DNA of 64,000 nt from Bacilli bacterium (GTDB lineage Bacteria; Bacillota_I; Bacilli_A; RF39; UBA660), in assembly GCA_017460745.1 (NCBI GenBank), contig JAFUAL010000019.1:1-64000 (forward strand), in the 5' to 3' direction. Made by a program: the position numbers and the translations under genes. The notes below the pieces were generated by a model. The model saw nothing but the letters and a program-made list of their open reading frames with translations, ran no database searches and was not told the DNA's origin. Positions 19,447 to 28,775 of this stretch are shown here, piece by piece. Positions within the stretch are counted from its first letter, which is position 1. Every line of letters begins with the position of its first letter.

Positions 19447-21117
19447 TTAATTCCTTTTTACATCAAGTATAACTGGAAGAATAATAGGTTTTCTACCGGT
19501 TAGTTCTACAATATAATTATTTATATTGGTTTGTAAAAAACTTTTTAAATCAATAAAAGATATATTTTCTTTTAGCTTATCTGTTACCAATAAACTAGTT
19601 TTAATTTCCAAACTTCTAATTAATTCTTCGTTTTCATTTACTTGAATAAATCCACGGGTAACAATTGTTGGTTTGTTTAGTAATTGTCTTCTTTTCATAT
19701 CAATATTAATAACTGTAACTAAAATTCCATCTCCAGCCATGATTTTTCTATCTCGAACTACTTGAGCTGCAACATTTGAAACAGTATTAGTACCTATGTA
19801 TATTTCATCCATTTTAACTTTTTCACCAATACTGATTTTCTTTTTATCAAGTATTAAGGAATCTCCATTATCTAAGATAAAAATATTGCTTTTTGGTATT
19901 CCACACATATTTGCTATATCACCATGTTGTTTTAACATTCTATATTCTCCGTGGAATGGTAACATATATTTTGGCATTAAAAGTCTTATCATTAATTTTA
20001 GTTCTTCTTGATTTGCATGGCCTGATGTGTGAACATTAAAGTTAGTTGTATTAGTATATACTTTAACTCCCTGTAAATATAATTTATTAATCGTTCTTGA
20101 AATACTTAAGGCGTTACCTGGAATAGGAGAAGATGAAAATATTACAACGTCATCTGGTCTAAGTTTAATGTGTTTGTGTTCCAAATCAGCAATTCTAGAT
20201 AAAGCAGCAAGTGGTTCTCCTTGGCTTCCTGTACACAGGATACAAACTTCTTTAGGTTTTAACCCGTTTGCTTCTTCTGGAGAAATAAACAATTCTTTAT
20301 GATTAATGTATCCTCCTTTAATAGAGATATCAATATTGGTTTCCATACTTCTTCCAAAGATACAAATTTTACGATGGTGCTTATAGCATGTTTCAACTAT
20401 ATGCTTAAGTCTATATATATTGGATGCAAAAGTTGCAACTATTATACGACTGTTTTTTTCATTATCAAAAATATCGCTTAGAGCACCTTCAACCATTGAT
20501 TCACTATTTGATACACCCGAGTTTAAAGCGTTAGTTGAATCACTAATTAATAAATCTACTCCTTCTTCGCCAATTCTTGCTATCTTATGTAAATCTGCAA
20601 CAGGTCCAATAGGAGTTAAATCAAATTTAAAATCTCCTGTTGTGACTATTACACCATTTGGTGTTCTAACTCTTATACCATGTGAATCTGGTACAGAGTG
20701 AGTTGTTCTAAAAAAATCAACTTCAAAATATTTAAACTTAATTATATCATCTGATTTATACGTATATAAGTTATCAAAACGTATATTTTTATCAGATAAT
20801 TTTAATTTAATAAGTTCAGCTGCTTGATTAGGAGCATAAATTGCCTGTATATTTATTGTCTGTAAAAGAATAGGTATAGCTCCTATGTGGTCTTCATGAC
20901 CATGCGTTATAAATAAACCCTTAATTTTCTTTTCATTTTCTTTTAAATATGTATAATCAGGTATTGAATAATCAATTCCAAGCATAGTCATTTCTGCAAA
21001 TGATATACCTGCATCAATGATAATAATTTCATTCTTGTGTTCTATCGCATACATATTTTTTCCAATTTCGCCAAGTCCGCCTAAAATTACAAAACGAGTT
21101 TTATCGTTTTCTTTCAT
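19447..21117 (-). CDS. rnj: Ribonuclease J
   Basis: RNase J is the Firmicute 5'-3' exo- and endoribonuclease of the metallo-beta-lactamase/beta-CASP family, central to mRNA decay and RNA maturation. The 556-residue protein shows the zinc motif THGHEDHIGA (residues 71-80), further HSVPDS and TTGDFKFD, beta-CASP motifs (CTGSQGEP) and HTSGHA, with a C-terminal domain normal for RNase J1/J2 (about 555 residues). Motifs are intact, so J1-like activity is expected; with one copy in the window, J1 versus J2 cannot be decided. A strong AGGAGG lies before ATG. It is divergent from dnaG across a 213-bp gap and seems monocistronic. Confidence 0.96.
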   Translation of the reverse strand: MKENDKTRFVILGGLGEIGKNMYAIEHKNEIIIIDAGISFAEMTMLGIDYSIPDYTYLKENEKKIKGLFITHGHEDHIGAIPILLQTINIQAIYAPNQAAELIKLKLSDKNIRFDNLYTYKSDDIIKFKYFEVDFFRTTHSVPDSHGIRVRTPNGVIVTTGDFKFDLTPIGPVADLHKIARIGEEGVDLLISDSTNALNSGVSNSESMVEGALSDIFDNEKNSRIIVATFASNIYRLKHIVETCYKHHRKICIFGRSMETNIDISIKGGYINHKELFISPEEANGLKPKEVCILCTGSQGEPLAALSRIADLEHKHIKLRPDDVVIFSSSPIPGNALSISRTINKLYLQGVKVYTNTTNFNVHTSGHANQEELKLMIRLLMPKYMLPFHGEYRMLKQHGDIANMCGIPKSNIFILDNGDSLILDKKKISIGEKVKMDEIYIGTNTVSNVAAQVVRDRKIMAGDGILVTVINIDMKRRQLLNKPTIVTRGFIQVNENEELIRSLEIKTSLLVTDKLKENISFIDLKSFLQTNINNYIVELTGRKPIILPVILDVKRN

Positions 21118-21266
21118 TAAAAATATAATCCTCCTTTCTTGTTTAGATTTAAAGAACTAACTAGATAATTATACATTTTTTTTATGCTTTTGTAAATAGT
21201 TAGTTATTTTTATAAAGAGTAATAAAGTAATTACCAATTAGATTTTGATATGCAAAATATTTATTA

Positions 21267-21295
21267 TTGTAAAAGTTATAAATTTAGAGTATAAT
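21267..21295 (+). promoter_or_regulatory. Promoter of dnaG-rpoD-trmK
   Basis: TTGTAA (21267-21272), 17-bp spacer, TATAAT (21290-21295), 35 bp before the dnaG start. Confidence 0.65.
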
Positions 21296-21330
21296 TTTTA
21301 ATGTAATTTTGTTTAGTTAAGGAGGGTATT

Positions 21331-23058
21331 ATGGATCGAGAATTGATAAACGAGATAAGAGAAAAAACAGATATTGTAGAATTCATAGGTAAATACATTT
21401 CTTTAACTAAAAGAGGAAAGAATTATTTTGGACTATGTCCATTTCATGCTGATACTAATCCATCTTTATCAGTATCACGTGAGAAGCAAATATATAAATG
21501 TTTTGTTTGTGGAGAAGCTGGTAATATCTATAACTTTTTAATGAAATATGAAAACATTGATTTTGTAGAAGCGGTGAGTCAGATTGCTGCCAGTGTTGGA
21601 ATAGAATTTAAAAAAAATACTAAAGCTGTAGTTGATAAGAATAAAGATTTATATGAAATATGCGATTTAGCCTGTAAGTTTTTTCAAAATAATTTGTTAT
21701 CGCATGATGGAATTGAAGCAAGAAATTATTTAGAAAAAAGAAAATTAAATATGGATATTATTAAAGAGTTTCAAATAGGACTTTCTTTGAATAAAAGAGA
21801 TAAATTAACTAGTTTGCTTATCAAGAAAGATTATAATATTAATACTCTAAATGAACTTGGACTTACGAGTGGTGAGATAGATACATATATTAATAGAATA
21901 ATATTTCCTTTATTTGATATAAATGGTAAAGTAAACGGTTTTTCAGGGCGTATTTATCACGGGGAATCAACAAATAAATATTTAAATACTAAAGAAACTC
22001 CAATTTTTAAAAAAGGAGAAAATATTTTTAATTATAAACGAGCCAAAGAAGAGGTACGAAAATGCAAATTTGTTATAGTTATGGAAGGATTCATGGCTGT
22101 AATACGTGCTTATACAATAGGAGTAAAAAATTGTATTGCTTTAATGGGTACATCTTTAACAACAGAACAAATTAATTTAATCAAAAAATTAAGTACTAAT
22201 GTTTATCTTTGTTTTGATGGAGATAAAGCTGGAATTACAGCTACTCTTAATAATGGTAAAAAATTCTTAGACATGGGGTTTGATGTTAAAGTTATTCCAC
22301 TTAGTGATAATTTAGATCCTGATGATTATATTATAAAAAATGGAAGTGAAAAATTTTATTCTTTAATATCAAGTGCTGTTAATTTTAATGATTATAAAAT
22401 TAAAAACTTAAAAAGTGGAGTTAATTTTAATAGTCCAGAAGAGATAAGTGGTTATATTAATTCTGTTTTAAAAGAGATTAGTTTAGAGACTGATGCAATA
22501 AAAAGAGAAATAATGTTAAAAAATCTTGCAACTGAAACTAACGTGTGGTATAATACTTTGGAAAAAAAGTTAAATGAGTTACTATCTGAAAAAAGGGTTT
22601 CGAATACTACTTTTGTAACACGAGATGTAAAGACAAGAAAAAAAGATAAATACGAAAAAACAATGCAAGAAATAATTTATTACATGTTAAATAGTAGTAA
22701 GGTGATTAATTTAGTTATTTCTAGTAAAGTTTATTTTCCAAGTCAAGTTTATCGAACACTTGTTCGTGAAATATCTTATTTTTATGAGAAATTTGGCTAT
22801 ATTAATATAGCAGATTTTTTAAGTTATGAAAGTGATTTGGAATTGAAAAAATATTTAAGTGAAATTATATCACTTGATATTCGTGATGATGAAACTAAAG
22901 ATGATAGTATGGTTATTTTAGAACTTTTAAAAGTAATTGAGGATTATAATATAGCTCTTGAAATCAAAAGATTAGAGAAATTAATAATGAATGAAGTTGA
23001 TCCAATAGAACAAGCTAAAATAAGTAATGAAATCATGAAACTTAAATTGAGGAGTTGA
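21331..23058 (+). CDS. dnaG: DNA primase
   Basis: DnaG makes RNA primers for Okazaki fragments. The 575-residue protein starts with a CHC2 zinc finger (Cys36, His39, Cys57, Cys60), followed by the primase core and a TOPRIM domain with [15 protein letters not shown] and CFDGDKAG, and a C-terminal helicase-interacting region. Length is at the short end of the normal range (about 580-600). AAGGAGGG precedes ATG. It heads the conserved Firmicute sigma operon dnaG-rpoD-trmK; the next start is 4 nt after the stop. Confidence 0.97.
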   Translation: MDRELINEIREKTDIVEFIGKYISLTKRGKNYFGLCPFHADTNPSLSVSREKQIYKCFVCGEAGNIYNFLMKYENIDFVEAVSQIAASVGIEFKKNTKAVVDKNKDLYEICDLACKFFQNNLLSHDGIEARNYLEKRKLNMDIIKEFQIGLSLNKRDKLTSLLIKKDYNINTLNELGLTSGEIDTYINRIIFPLFDINGKVNGFSGRIYHGESTNKYLNTKETPIFKKGENIFNYKRAKEEVRKCKFVIVMEGFMAVIRAYTIGVKNCIALMGTSLTTEQINLIKKLSTNVYLCFDGDKAGITATLNNGKKFLDMGFDVKVIPLSDNLDPDDYIIKNGSEKFYSLISSAVNFNDYKIKNLKSGVNFNSPEEISGYINSVLKEISLETDAIKREIMLKNLATETNVWYNTLEKKLNELLSEKRVSNTTFVTRDVKTRKKDKYEKTMQEIIYYMLNSSKVINLVISSKVYFPSQVYRTLVREISYFYEKFGYINIADFLSYESDLELKKYLSEIISLDIRDDETKDDSMVILELLKVIEDYNIALEIKRLEKLIMNEVDPIEQAKISNEIMKLKLRS

Positions 23059-23062
23059 AAAT

Positions 23063-24166
23063 ATGATAAGTGAAGTTAAAACTTTTGAAGAAAGAAAAGA
23101 ATCTCTTGTGAAATTAGGTCTTTCTAAAGGTTACATAACTTATGAAATTCTTGCAAACGAATTAAAAGGTTTAGATATTGATGCTGATTCACTTGATGAG
23201 TTATATAATACATTACTTGAAAATAAAATTGAAATTCGTTCAGAAGATGAAGAAGATGATGGGATTGCAATAAAACCAGAAGAAATTGAATCTCCTGATA
23301 AGATTTTAGAAGATTTAACAAACTCAAAAGATATAAAGATAAATGATCCAGTTAGAATGTATTTAAAAGAAATTGGTCGAATCAATTTGCTTACAAGTGA
23401 AGAAGAATTTGAATATGCCTTAAAAGCAGTTGAAGGGGACGAATATGCTAAGAATATGCTTGCTGAATCAAATCTTCGTTTAGTTGTTTCAATTGCTAAA
23501 AGATACGTTGGACGTGGTATGTTATTTCTTGACTTAATTCAAGAAGGAAATATTGGACTTATGAAAGCAGTTGATAAATTTGATCCAGGTAAAGGATATA
23601 AGTTTTCAACATATGCAACTTGGTGGATCAGACAAGCCATAACTCGTGCTATAGCCGATCAAGCAAGAACAATAAGAATTCCTGTTCATATGGTTGAAAC
23701 TATTAATAAACTAGCCCGTATTCAAAGACAATTAACTCAAGAATTAAATCGTGAACCAACTGATGAAGAAATTGCTGAAAAATTAGGTATTACACTTGAT
23801 AAAGTTCGTGAAGTCTATAAAATTAGTCAAGACCCGGTAAGTCTTGAAACACCTATTGGAGAAGAAGATGATTCACATCTTGGAGATTTCATTAAAGATG
23901 AAAGAACGATGTCACCTGAAGAGTATACTGAAATTGGTATGTTAAAAGAAGAATTATCAGGAGTTTTATTAACTCTTACTGAACGTGAAGAAAAAGTTTT
24001 AAGACTTCGTTTTGGACTTGATGATGGACAATGTAGAACTCTTGAAGAAGTAGGACAAATATTTAATGTTACTAGAGAAAGAATTCGTCAGATTGAAGCT
24101 AAAGCACTTAGAAAATTAAGACATCCATCTCGTTCAAGAAAATTAAAGGATTTTTTAACTAACTAA
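23063..24166 (+). CDS. rpoD: Primary sigma factor RpoD/SigA
   Basis: This 367-residue housekeeping sigma factor directs RNA polymerase to the -10/-35 promoters seen across the window. An N-terminal region 1.1 with acidic stretch (SEDEEDDG) is followed by region 1.2 ([17 protein letters not shown]), region 2 ([31 protein letters not shown] with the -10-melting aromatic residues), region 3 ([12 protein letters not shown]) and region 4 ([29 protein letters not shown], -35 recognition). Length equals Bacillus SigA (about 371). It is translationally coupled to dnaG, and its stop overlaps the trmK start by 1 nt. Confidence 0.98.
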   Translation: MISEVKTFEERKESLVKLGLSKGYITYEILANELKGLDIDADSLDELYNTLLENKIEIRSEDEEDDGIAIKPEEIESPDKILEDLTNSKDIKINDPVRMYLKEIGRINLLTSEEEFEYALKAVEGDEYAKNMLAESNLRLVVSIAKRYVGRGMLFLDLIQEGNIGLMKAVDKFDPGKGYKFSTYATWWIRQAITRAIADQARTIRIPVHMVETINKLARIQRQLTQELNREPTDEEIAEKLGITLDKVREVYKISQDPVSLETPIGEEDDSHLGDFIKDERTMSPEEYTEIGMLKEELSGVLLTLTEREEKVLRLRFGLDDGQCRTLEEVGQIFNVTRERIRQIEAKALRKLRHPSRSRKLKDFLTN

Positions 24167-24825
24167 TGATAAAATTAAATAAGAGGCTTAGTGTAGTAGC
24201 CTCTTTTGTTAAAGATAATTCGAGTGTCTTAGACGTAGGATGTGATCATGCGCACCTTTCGATTTATTTATCTCAAACTTTAAAAAATATTAAAGTGACA
24301 GCAACTGACGTGAATCCCAATCCTTTAAAAATAGCCCGCGAAAATATAGAAAAATATCATTTAGAAAGTATTATAAAATTAAAGCAAACTGATGGAATAA
24401 ATGATATAGATGAAAATATAGATATTGTAATTATTTCAGGAATGGGTGGAATATTAATAAGTGATATTATTAATAAAAAAGAGAATTTAGTAAATGTTTC
24501 TAGTTTAATACTTTCTCCTAATAATGAATTTACAAGAGTTCGTAAAACGCTAAATAAAATCCATTATCAAATAGTTAAGGAAGAAATAGTAATTGAAAAT
24601 AAAAAAACATATCTTGTGCTTTTAGCCGTACCTAGTAGTATTAAAAATAATGTAATGTTTGGTACACTTAAAAATAATGACTTGAATGTAATTTATTATT
24701 ATACAAATTTACTAAACAAAAATACTAGTATTTTAAAAAAAATTCCTCATAGTAATATTTTAAGGCGAATTAAAATAAAGCAGGAAAATAAAAAAATAAG
24801 AAAATTTTTAAGTAAAAAGAGTTAG
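24166..24825 (+). CDS. trmK: tRNA (adenine22-N1)-methyltransferase TrmK
   Basis: TrmK uses S-adenosylmethionine to methylate N1 of A22 in tRNAs. The 219-residue protein carries the SAM motif LDVGCDHAHLSIYL at about residues 20-33, then ATDVNPNPL and the ISGMGG motif with LILSPNNE, characteristic of the COG2384 family. The start codon overlaps the rpoD stop (TAATG). In most Firmicutes the next gene is the Nif3-like yqfO; here a terminator follows instead. Confidence 0.93.
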   Translation: MIKLNKRLSVVASFVKDNSSVLDVGCDHAHLSIYLSQTLKNIKVTATDVNPNPLKIARENIEKYHLESIIKLKQTDGINDIDENIDIVIISGMGGILISDIINKKENLVNVSSLILSPNNEFTRVRKTLNKIHYQIVKEEIVIENKKTYLVLLAVPSSIKNNVMFGTLKNNDLNVIYYYTNLLNKNTSILKKIPHSNILRRIKIKQENKKIRKFLSKKS

Positions 24826-24834
24826 AATTAAAAG

Positions 24835-24860
24835 TTATAGTGAAAACTATAATTTTTTTC
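24835..24860 (+). terminator. Terminator of the sigma operon
   Basis: TTATAGT / ACTATAA stem with GAAA tetraloop and a run of T residues. Confidence 0.85.
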
Positions 24861-24906
24861 TATTTAAAAAACTTAAATATGTGATAGAATGATATTAGAG
24901 GTTTTT

Positions 24907-25524
24907 ATGATTAGTCCAAAAATAAAATATTTAGATGAGAGTACATTTTTAGAATGTTTAGAACAACAGGAATTTAATCGGGTTATAATAGATAAAAATG
25001 TTAATGAAGAAATTACTCTTAAAGATCTTGAATTTAATGAGTGTAAATTTATAAATATTAACTTTAAAAATATAAAATTAATAAGAGTTGATTTAATTGA
25101 TTGTATATTTATTAACTGTGATTTGTCCAATGTGGTATTTGACTTTAGAAGTATTACAAGAGTGCAATTTGTTGATTCTAAACTAATAGGTGCAAGTTTT
25201 ATAAATTCAAGTATTAGAGATCTAGAAATAAAAAATACTAATATGCAATATGTAAATTTTGCTGGTTCACATATTACAAATTTGAAAATAGATGGTAGTA
25301 ATTTACAAGATGCAACTATAAATGAATGTGTTTTAGAAAAAATAGATTTTAATGATGTTGATTTAGAAAAATCTGATATTCTTAATACTAGTCTTAAAAA
25401 TATAGATTTTAGTAAATGTAAAATTCGTGGAATTAGTATTGATTTAAATTCTATGAAAGGTATGATAATAAACGAATTCGATAGTAAATATTTAGTTTCA
25501 TTGTTAGGAGTAAAGGTAAGATGA
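24907..25524 (+). CDS. Pentapeptide-repeat protein, Qnr-like layout
   Basis: The 205-residue protein is built of five-residue repeats (A/C/S/V/T-[D/N]-[L/F]-x-x type), for example CKFININFKNIKLIRVDLID and VNFAGSHITNLKIDGSNL, expected to form a right-handed quadrilateral beta-helix. The break after residue 70 and the C-terminal helix region (DLNSMKGMIINEFDSKYLVSLLG) resemble Qnr-type gyrase-protecting proteins of Gram-positive bacteria, which are of similar length. Gyrase protection is only an inference. ATG at 24907 is chosen over 24889 because AGAGG lies 5 nt before it. The stop overlaps the next start (ATGA). Confidence 0.75.
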   Translation: MISPKIKYLDESTFLECLEQQEFNRVIIDKNVNEEITLKDLEFNECKFININFKNIKLIRVDLIDCIFINCDLSNVVFDFRSITRVQFVDSKLIGASFINSSIRDLEIKNTNMQYVNFAGSHITNLKIDGSNLQDATINECVLEKIDFNDVDLEKSDILNTSLKNIDFSKCKIRGISIDLNSMKGMIINEFDSKYLVSLLGVKVR

Positions 25525-25883
25525 ATTTATTAAAAGCAATATGGACTACAATTAATTTTTTTGTTTATTTTATTGGATTATTTGGTATGATATTTTCTAA
25601 TATCTATGCAATTTGGTATTTTGCAGTTATATTTTTAGGAGTATTATTTTATATTTCTTTTAAATATAAATCTAAATTTGTTATATTATTTTCGATTGGC
25701 ATTGCTGTTTCTAACTATATAAGTTATTATTTTATTAATAATGCTCCAGGAGTTGATGGAGGATTTGGTGGACTTGAAGAAAATGTAAGATATACTATAA
25801 TATCTGGATGGTTTAATTTTTTAACTTTAATTTTAATTGTTCTTTTAATTGTTTCGGTGAATAAATCAAAAAATAAATGGTAG
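25521..25883 (+). CDS. Small polytopic membrane protein, unknown
   Basis: The 120-residue protein has four hydrophobic segments (about residues 10-28, 32-48, 52-70 and 95-115) and a Gly-rich external loop with GVDGGFGGLEE. I recognise no family. Its ATG overlaps the TGA of the pentapeptide gene, so the two are translationally coupled; an SDR gene follows with a good ribosome site. The context suggests membership in a small accessory operon running to about 28.7 kb. Confidence 0.65.
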   Translation: MNLLKAIWTTINFFVYFIGLFGMIFSNIYAIWYFAVIFLGVLFYISFKYKSKFVILFSIGIAVSNYISYYFINNAPGVDGGFGGLEENVRYTIISGWFNFLTLILIVLLIVSVNKSKNKW

Positions 25884-25900
25884 TAAAGGAGAAAAGTAAT

Positions 25901-26704
25901 ATGAAAACAGTAGTAATAACAGGGAGTGCAAGAGGATTTGGTTATGCAATGTTAGAGTTATTTTATGTAAATAATTTTAATGTTGTTATGTGTGATGTAA
26001 ATGAAAAAGAATTAAATGCAGCATCTTTATTATTAAAAAGTAAAGAAGGTAAGGGAAAGGTATTATCATTTAAAACAGATATAACAAATGAAGATGATGT
26101 AAAATATCTAATTGATAATACTTTAAAAGAATTTGGTAGTATTGATATTTGGATTAATAATGCAGGTGTAAATCAACCAATGAAGCCTATTTGGGAATTA
26201 GATACAAAAGTTATTAATCGTTTAATTGATATAGATTTAAAAGGTACAATTCTTTGTTCTAAACTAATATTTAATGTTATGAAAGAACAAAAACATGGTG
26301 CTATCTATAATGTTGAAGGACATGGTTCGAATGATGCTGTAATTACAGGGTTATCTCTTTATGGAACAAGTAAAAGAGCAGTTACATATTTTACAGAAAG
26401 TTTAGCTCATGAAAGTAGGGAATTAAATTGCAATGTTTTTGTTGGTAAGATAACACCTGGTATTATGATAACTAATTTTATAAATACTTCTCTTGGTGAT
26501 GGAGAAAAGATAGAATTACCTGCTAAAACTAAAAAAATCTATAATATTTTGGGAGATTATCCAGAAACAATTGCTAAATATATGGTAGAAAAAATAATTA
26601 ATAATGAAAAGAACAATGTTAAATTTGTTTGGTTATCAAATACTCGTGCATTCATGAAATTTTTAACATATTCTTTTAAGAAAACAGATTACTTTAAAGA
26701 TTGA
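25901..26704 (+). CDS. Short-chain dehydrogenase/reductase (SDR)
   Basis: The 267-residue protein has the classical SDR dinucleotide motif TGSARGFG near its N-terminus, the structural NNAG, and the catalytic YGTSK preceded by the expected serine/glycine segment. Classical SDRs oxidise or reduce alcohols, sugars or lipids with NAD(P)H. ATG at 25901 directly starts the Rossmann strand (MKTVVITG) with AAAGGAG before it; a longer in-frame start at 25877 lacks a ribosome site. The next gene, an APH-like kinase, begins 1 nt after the stop. The C-terminal extension (FMKFLTYSFKK) is basic. Substrate unknown. Confidence 0.9.
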   Translation: MKTVVITGSARGFGYAMLELFYVNNFNVVMCDVNEKELNAASLLLKSKEGKGKVLSFKTDITNEDDVKYLIDNTLKEFGSIDIWINNAGVNQPMKPIWELDTKVINRLIDIDLKGTILCSKLIFNVMKEQKHGAIYNVEGHGSNDAVITGLSLYGTSKRAVTYFTESLAHESRELNCNVFVGKITPGIMITNFINTSLGDGEKIELPAKTKKIYNILGDYPETIAKYMVEKIINNEKNNVKFVWLSNTRAFMKFLTYSFKKTDYFKD

Positions 26705-26705
26705 T

Positions 26706-27506
26706 ATGAAAGATATTTTAGATGATTTAGAAAATAAATTAAATATTAAAATTACTAATATAGAAAATCACAAAGAAGGAACCTCTTCTTCTTTAGTATT
26801 TGGGGTTAATAAAAAATATTTAATAAAAACTATGAATGTATCAGAGTTAAATAATCAACAAATATTTTTAAACGTATATAAAAATATTAATTATTTTCAA
26901 AAGATAATACTCGTAAATAAGAATTTAAATTATATTTGTTTTAAGTATATAAATGGAATAAAGTTAAAAGAATATAGATTTAAATTAAATATGATAGATG
27001 AAATATATAAGATAGTAAAAAGTTATAAAAAATATGATTGTGATTTTTATGGTTATTTTGATTATAGATATAGTTCTGCTTATCTCTTTTTAAAATCTGA
27101 AATAGAATATGCAAGTGAAAAAATAAAGGATATTGATACAAAAATAGTATATGAGTCTCTAAATAAATTAAAAAAATATAAGATAGAAAAATATTTATTA
27201 CATGGAGATTTTGGACTTCATAATATGTTGCTTGTAAATAATAAAATAAAAGTAATAGATGCCATGCCTTTAGTATTTTCTCCTATATATGATTTTTATT
27301 TTGCATGCCTTTCAAGTACAATTTGTTTTAATAATCTAAATTTATTATTTAATTATTTTGATTATGATATGGAATATAAGAAGAATTTATTTATAATAGT
27401 GTTTTATATTAGAATGAGTAGGGCATATGTTTATGATAAAAATAAATTTGAAAGTTATTTAGAAATATATAATAAGTTAGAGGGGATATTAAAAGATGGA
27501 AATTGA
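26706..27506 (+). CDS. Aminoglycoside-phosphotransferase-like kinase
   Basis: The 266-residue protein has a protein-kinase-like fold of the APH/choline kinase group: catalytic loop LLHGDFGLHNMLL (Asp and Asn present) and metal-binding VIDAMPLVFSPIYDF (Asp present). The N-terminal lobe has KYLIKTMN for the ATP lysine. Such enzymes phosphorylate antibiotics, choline, methylthioribose or other small molecules. It is packed between an SDR gene (1-nt gap) and a small unknown gene (11-nt overlap), so it is co-transcribed. Drug resistance should not be assumed; a metabolic or lipid head-group substrate is as likely. Confidence 0.72.
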   Translation: MKDILDDLENKLNIKITNIENHKEGTSSSLVFGVNKKYLIKTMNVSELNNQQIFLNVYKNINYFQKIILVNKNLNYICFKYINGIKLKEYRFKLNMIDEIYKIVKSYKKYDCDFYGYFDYRYSSAYLFLKSEIEYASEKIKDIDTKIVYESLNKLKKYKIEKYLLHGDFGLHNMLLVNNKIKVIDAMPLVFSPIYDFYFACLSSTICFNNLNLLFNYFDYDMEYKKNLFIIVFYIRMSRAYVYDKNKFESYLEIYNKLEGILKDGN

Positions 27507-27693
27507 TATATCAAAGTTAAGAGATGATTTAATAAATTATTTTGGTTCGGCTACTTCCTTTTTTCCATTTGCAAGTATGGATTTAATTGAGGTAGAAAAT
27601 GCTAGTCCTTCTCAACTTATAGATATTGCAATTAAAAATAATTTTGATTTGGATAATTACATTGTAAATGACAAAGTAAATAGAAAGATATAA
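27496..27693 (+). CDS. Small conserved-looking protein, unknown
   Basis: The 65-residue acidic protein begins MEIDISKLRDDLINYFGSA and contains the periodic segment ENASPSQLIDIAIKNNFDLDNY. Similar short proteins with this layout occur in gut Firmicutes as far as I recall, with no known function. It overlaps the kinase gene by 11 nt with AGAGGGG before its start, which supports real translation. No cysteine, signal peptide or membrane helix. Confidence 0.6.
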   Translation: MEIDISKLRDDLINYFGSATSFFPFASMDLIEVENASPSQLIDIAIKNNFDLDNYIVNDKVNRKI

Positions 27694-27695
27694 CT

Positions 27696-28022
27696 ATGAA
27701 AGATGAATTGAAAGATATTAAAAAAATGATAGATGAGTTATTAGTTCTTCAGGATAATTATCTTGCCATTATTAGATATGATATAGATTATATAATTAGT
27801 AATGAAGTTGTAGATGACGATAAAGTAGCGGGAATATTTGATGAGTTACTCAGTTTATTACAAACTGATGAAGTTTTAAATTTGTATAAAAAATTATGTA
27901 GATATTATTATTTTGTTAATAGTGAATTAGTTGTAGAATATGTTGACTTTTATAAAGAAATGTATATTGATGCCTCAATTGATTCAAAGGTAAAAGAAAA
28001 GAATATATTTAATGATATCTAA
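27696..28022 (+). CDS. Small helical acidic protein, unknown
   Basis: The 108-residue protein is predicted almost entirely helical from composition (LKDIKKMIDELLVLQDNYL; IFDELLSLLQTDEVLNLYKKL) with many Asp, Glu and Tyr residues and no membrane segment. It starts 2 nt after the preceding stop, so it belongs to the same operon. No family recognised. Confidence 0.55.
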   Translation: MKDELKDIKKMIDELLVLQDNYLAIIRYDIDYIISNEVVDDDKVAGIFDELLSLLQTDEVLNLYKKLCRYYYFVNSELVVEYVDFYKEMYIDASIDSKVKEKNIFNDI

Positions 28023-28043
28023 GAAAGGGTAAAGTAGGAATAG

Positions 28044-28679
28044 ATGAAAGATAATAAATATTTTATTAGTGATCCTTGGCTTAAATGGGCTATAGAAATC
28101 CAAAGTATAGCTCAGGCAGGACTTTATTATGGAGAAGGAGTGTTTGATAAAGAAAGATATGAACAATTAAGAAAAATAAGTGCTGAAATGCTTGCTTATA
28201 AAACAGATATTAGCGAAGAAAAAATTAAAGATTTATTTTGTAATGAATATGGGTATCAAACACCTAAAATAGAAACTCGAGGAGTATTATTTAAAGATAA
28301 CAAAATTTTACTTGTTAAAGAACTCGATGGCACTTGGAGCCTGCCAGGTGGTTGGTGTGACGTGATGGAGTCAGTTAAAAGTAATACTATTAAAGAAATG
28401 AGAGAAGAATCTGGACTTGTGGTTGATGCTACAAGAATAATTGCAGTAGTAGATAGAAATAAACATAACAAACCAATTCTTCCATATGGAGTAATAAAAG
28501 TATTTGTTATGTGTAAATACATTTCAGGTGAATTTAAAGAGAATATTGAAACATCAGAATCAAACTATTTTGGACTTGATGAACTACCTGAATTATCAAT
28601 TGATAGAATAACATATGATCAAATAAAAATGTGCTTTGAGGCTAATAATAGTACTAACTGGGAAGTAGTATTTGATTAA
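28044..28679 (+). CDS. Nudix hydrolase with N-terminal Nudix_N-type domain
   Basis: The 211-residue protein has an N-terminal helical domain (DPWLKWAIEIQSIAQAGLYY) found in YjhB-like Nudix enzymes and then a Nudix fold (GVLFKDNKILLVKE, WSLPGGWCDVMES). The Nudix box fits G-x5-E-x7-xE-x-REE-x-G, except that Lys replaces the usual first Arg of REUxEE (KEMREESG). Such proteins hydrolyse nucleoside diphosphates linked to another group, for example ADP-ribose. It closes the 24.9-28.7 kb unit and is followed by a terminator. Confidence 0.88.
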   Translation: MKDNKYFISDPWLKWAIEIQSIAQAGLYYGEGVFDKERYEQLRKISAEMLAYKTDISEEKIKDLFCNEYGYQTPKIETRGVLFKDNKILLVKELDGTWSLPGGWCDVMESVKSNTIKEMREESGLVVDATRIIAVVDRNKHNKPILPYGVIKVFVMCKYISGEFKENIETSESNYFGLDELPELSIDRITYDQIKMCFEANNSTNWEVVFD

Positions 28680-28690
28680 GTTTATTAAGT

Positions 28691-28725
28691 ATAACTATTA
28701 AGAATAAATCTTAATAGTTATTTTA
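28691..28725 (+). terminator. Terminator of the accessory unit
   Basis: Perfect 13-bp stem ATAACTATTAAGA / TCTTAATAGTTAT with a 5-nt loop, then TTTATAT. Confidence 0.8.
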
Positions 28726-28775
28726 TATATTTTCATTTTTTTTAAATTACTTCATATCATTTACTGGAGGATAAT

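Noticed and set aside
23124-23385. Antisense open frames within rpoD, and similar frames inside ligA, rnj, the P-type ATPases and the flippase
   Set aside because: They are opposite strongly conserved coding sequence, have no ribosome sites, and translate to low-complexity Leu/Ser/Asn strings.
26706-27506. Call as an aminoglycoside resistance gene
   Set aside because: Only the general kinase motifs are present; nothing in the sequence specifies an antibiotic substrate.
24907-28679. Prophage or integrative element
   Set aside because: No integrase, terminase, structural protein, attachment repeat or insertion sequence is present; the only tyrosine recombinase is the housekeeping XerD.
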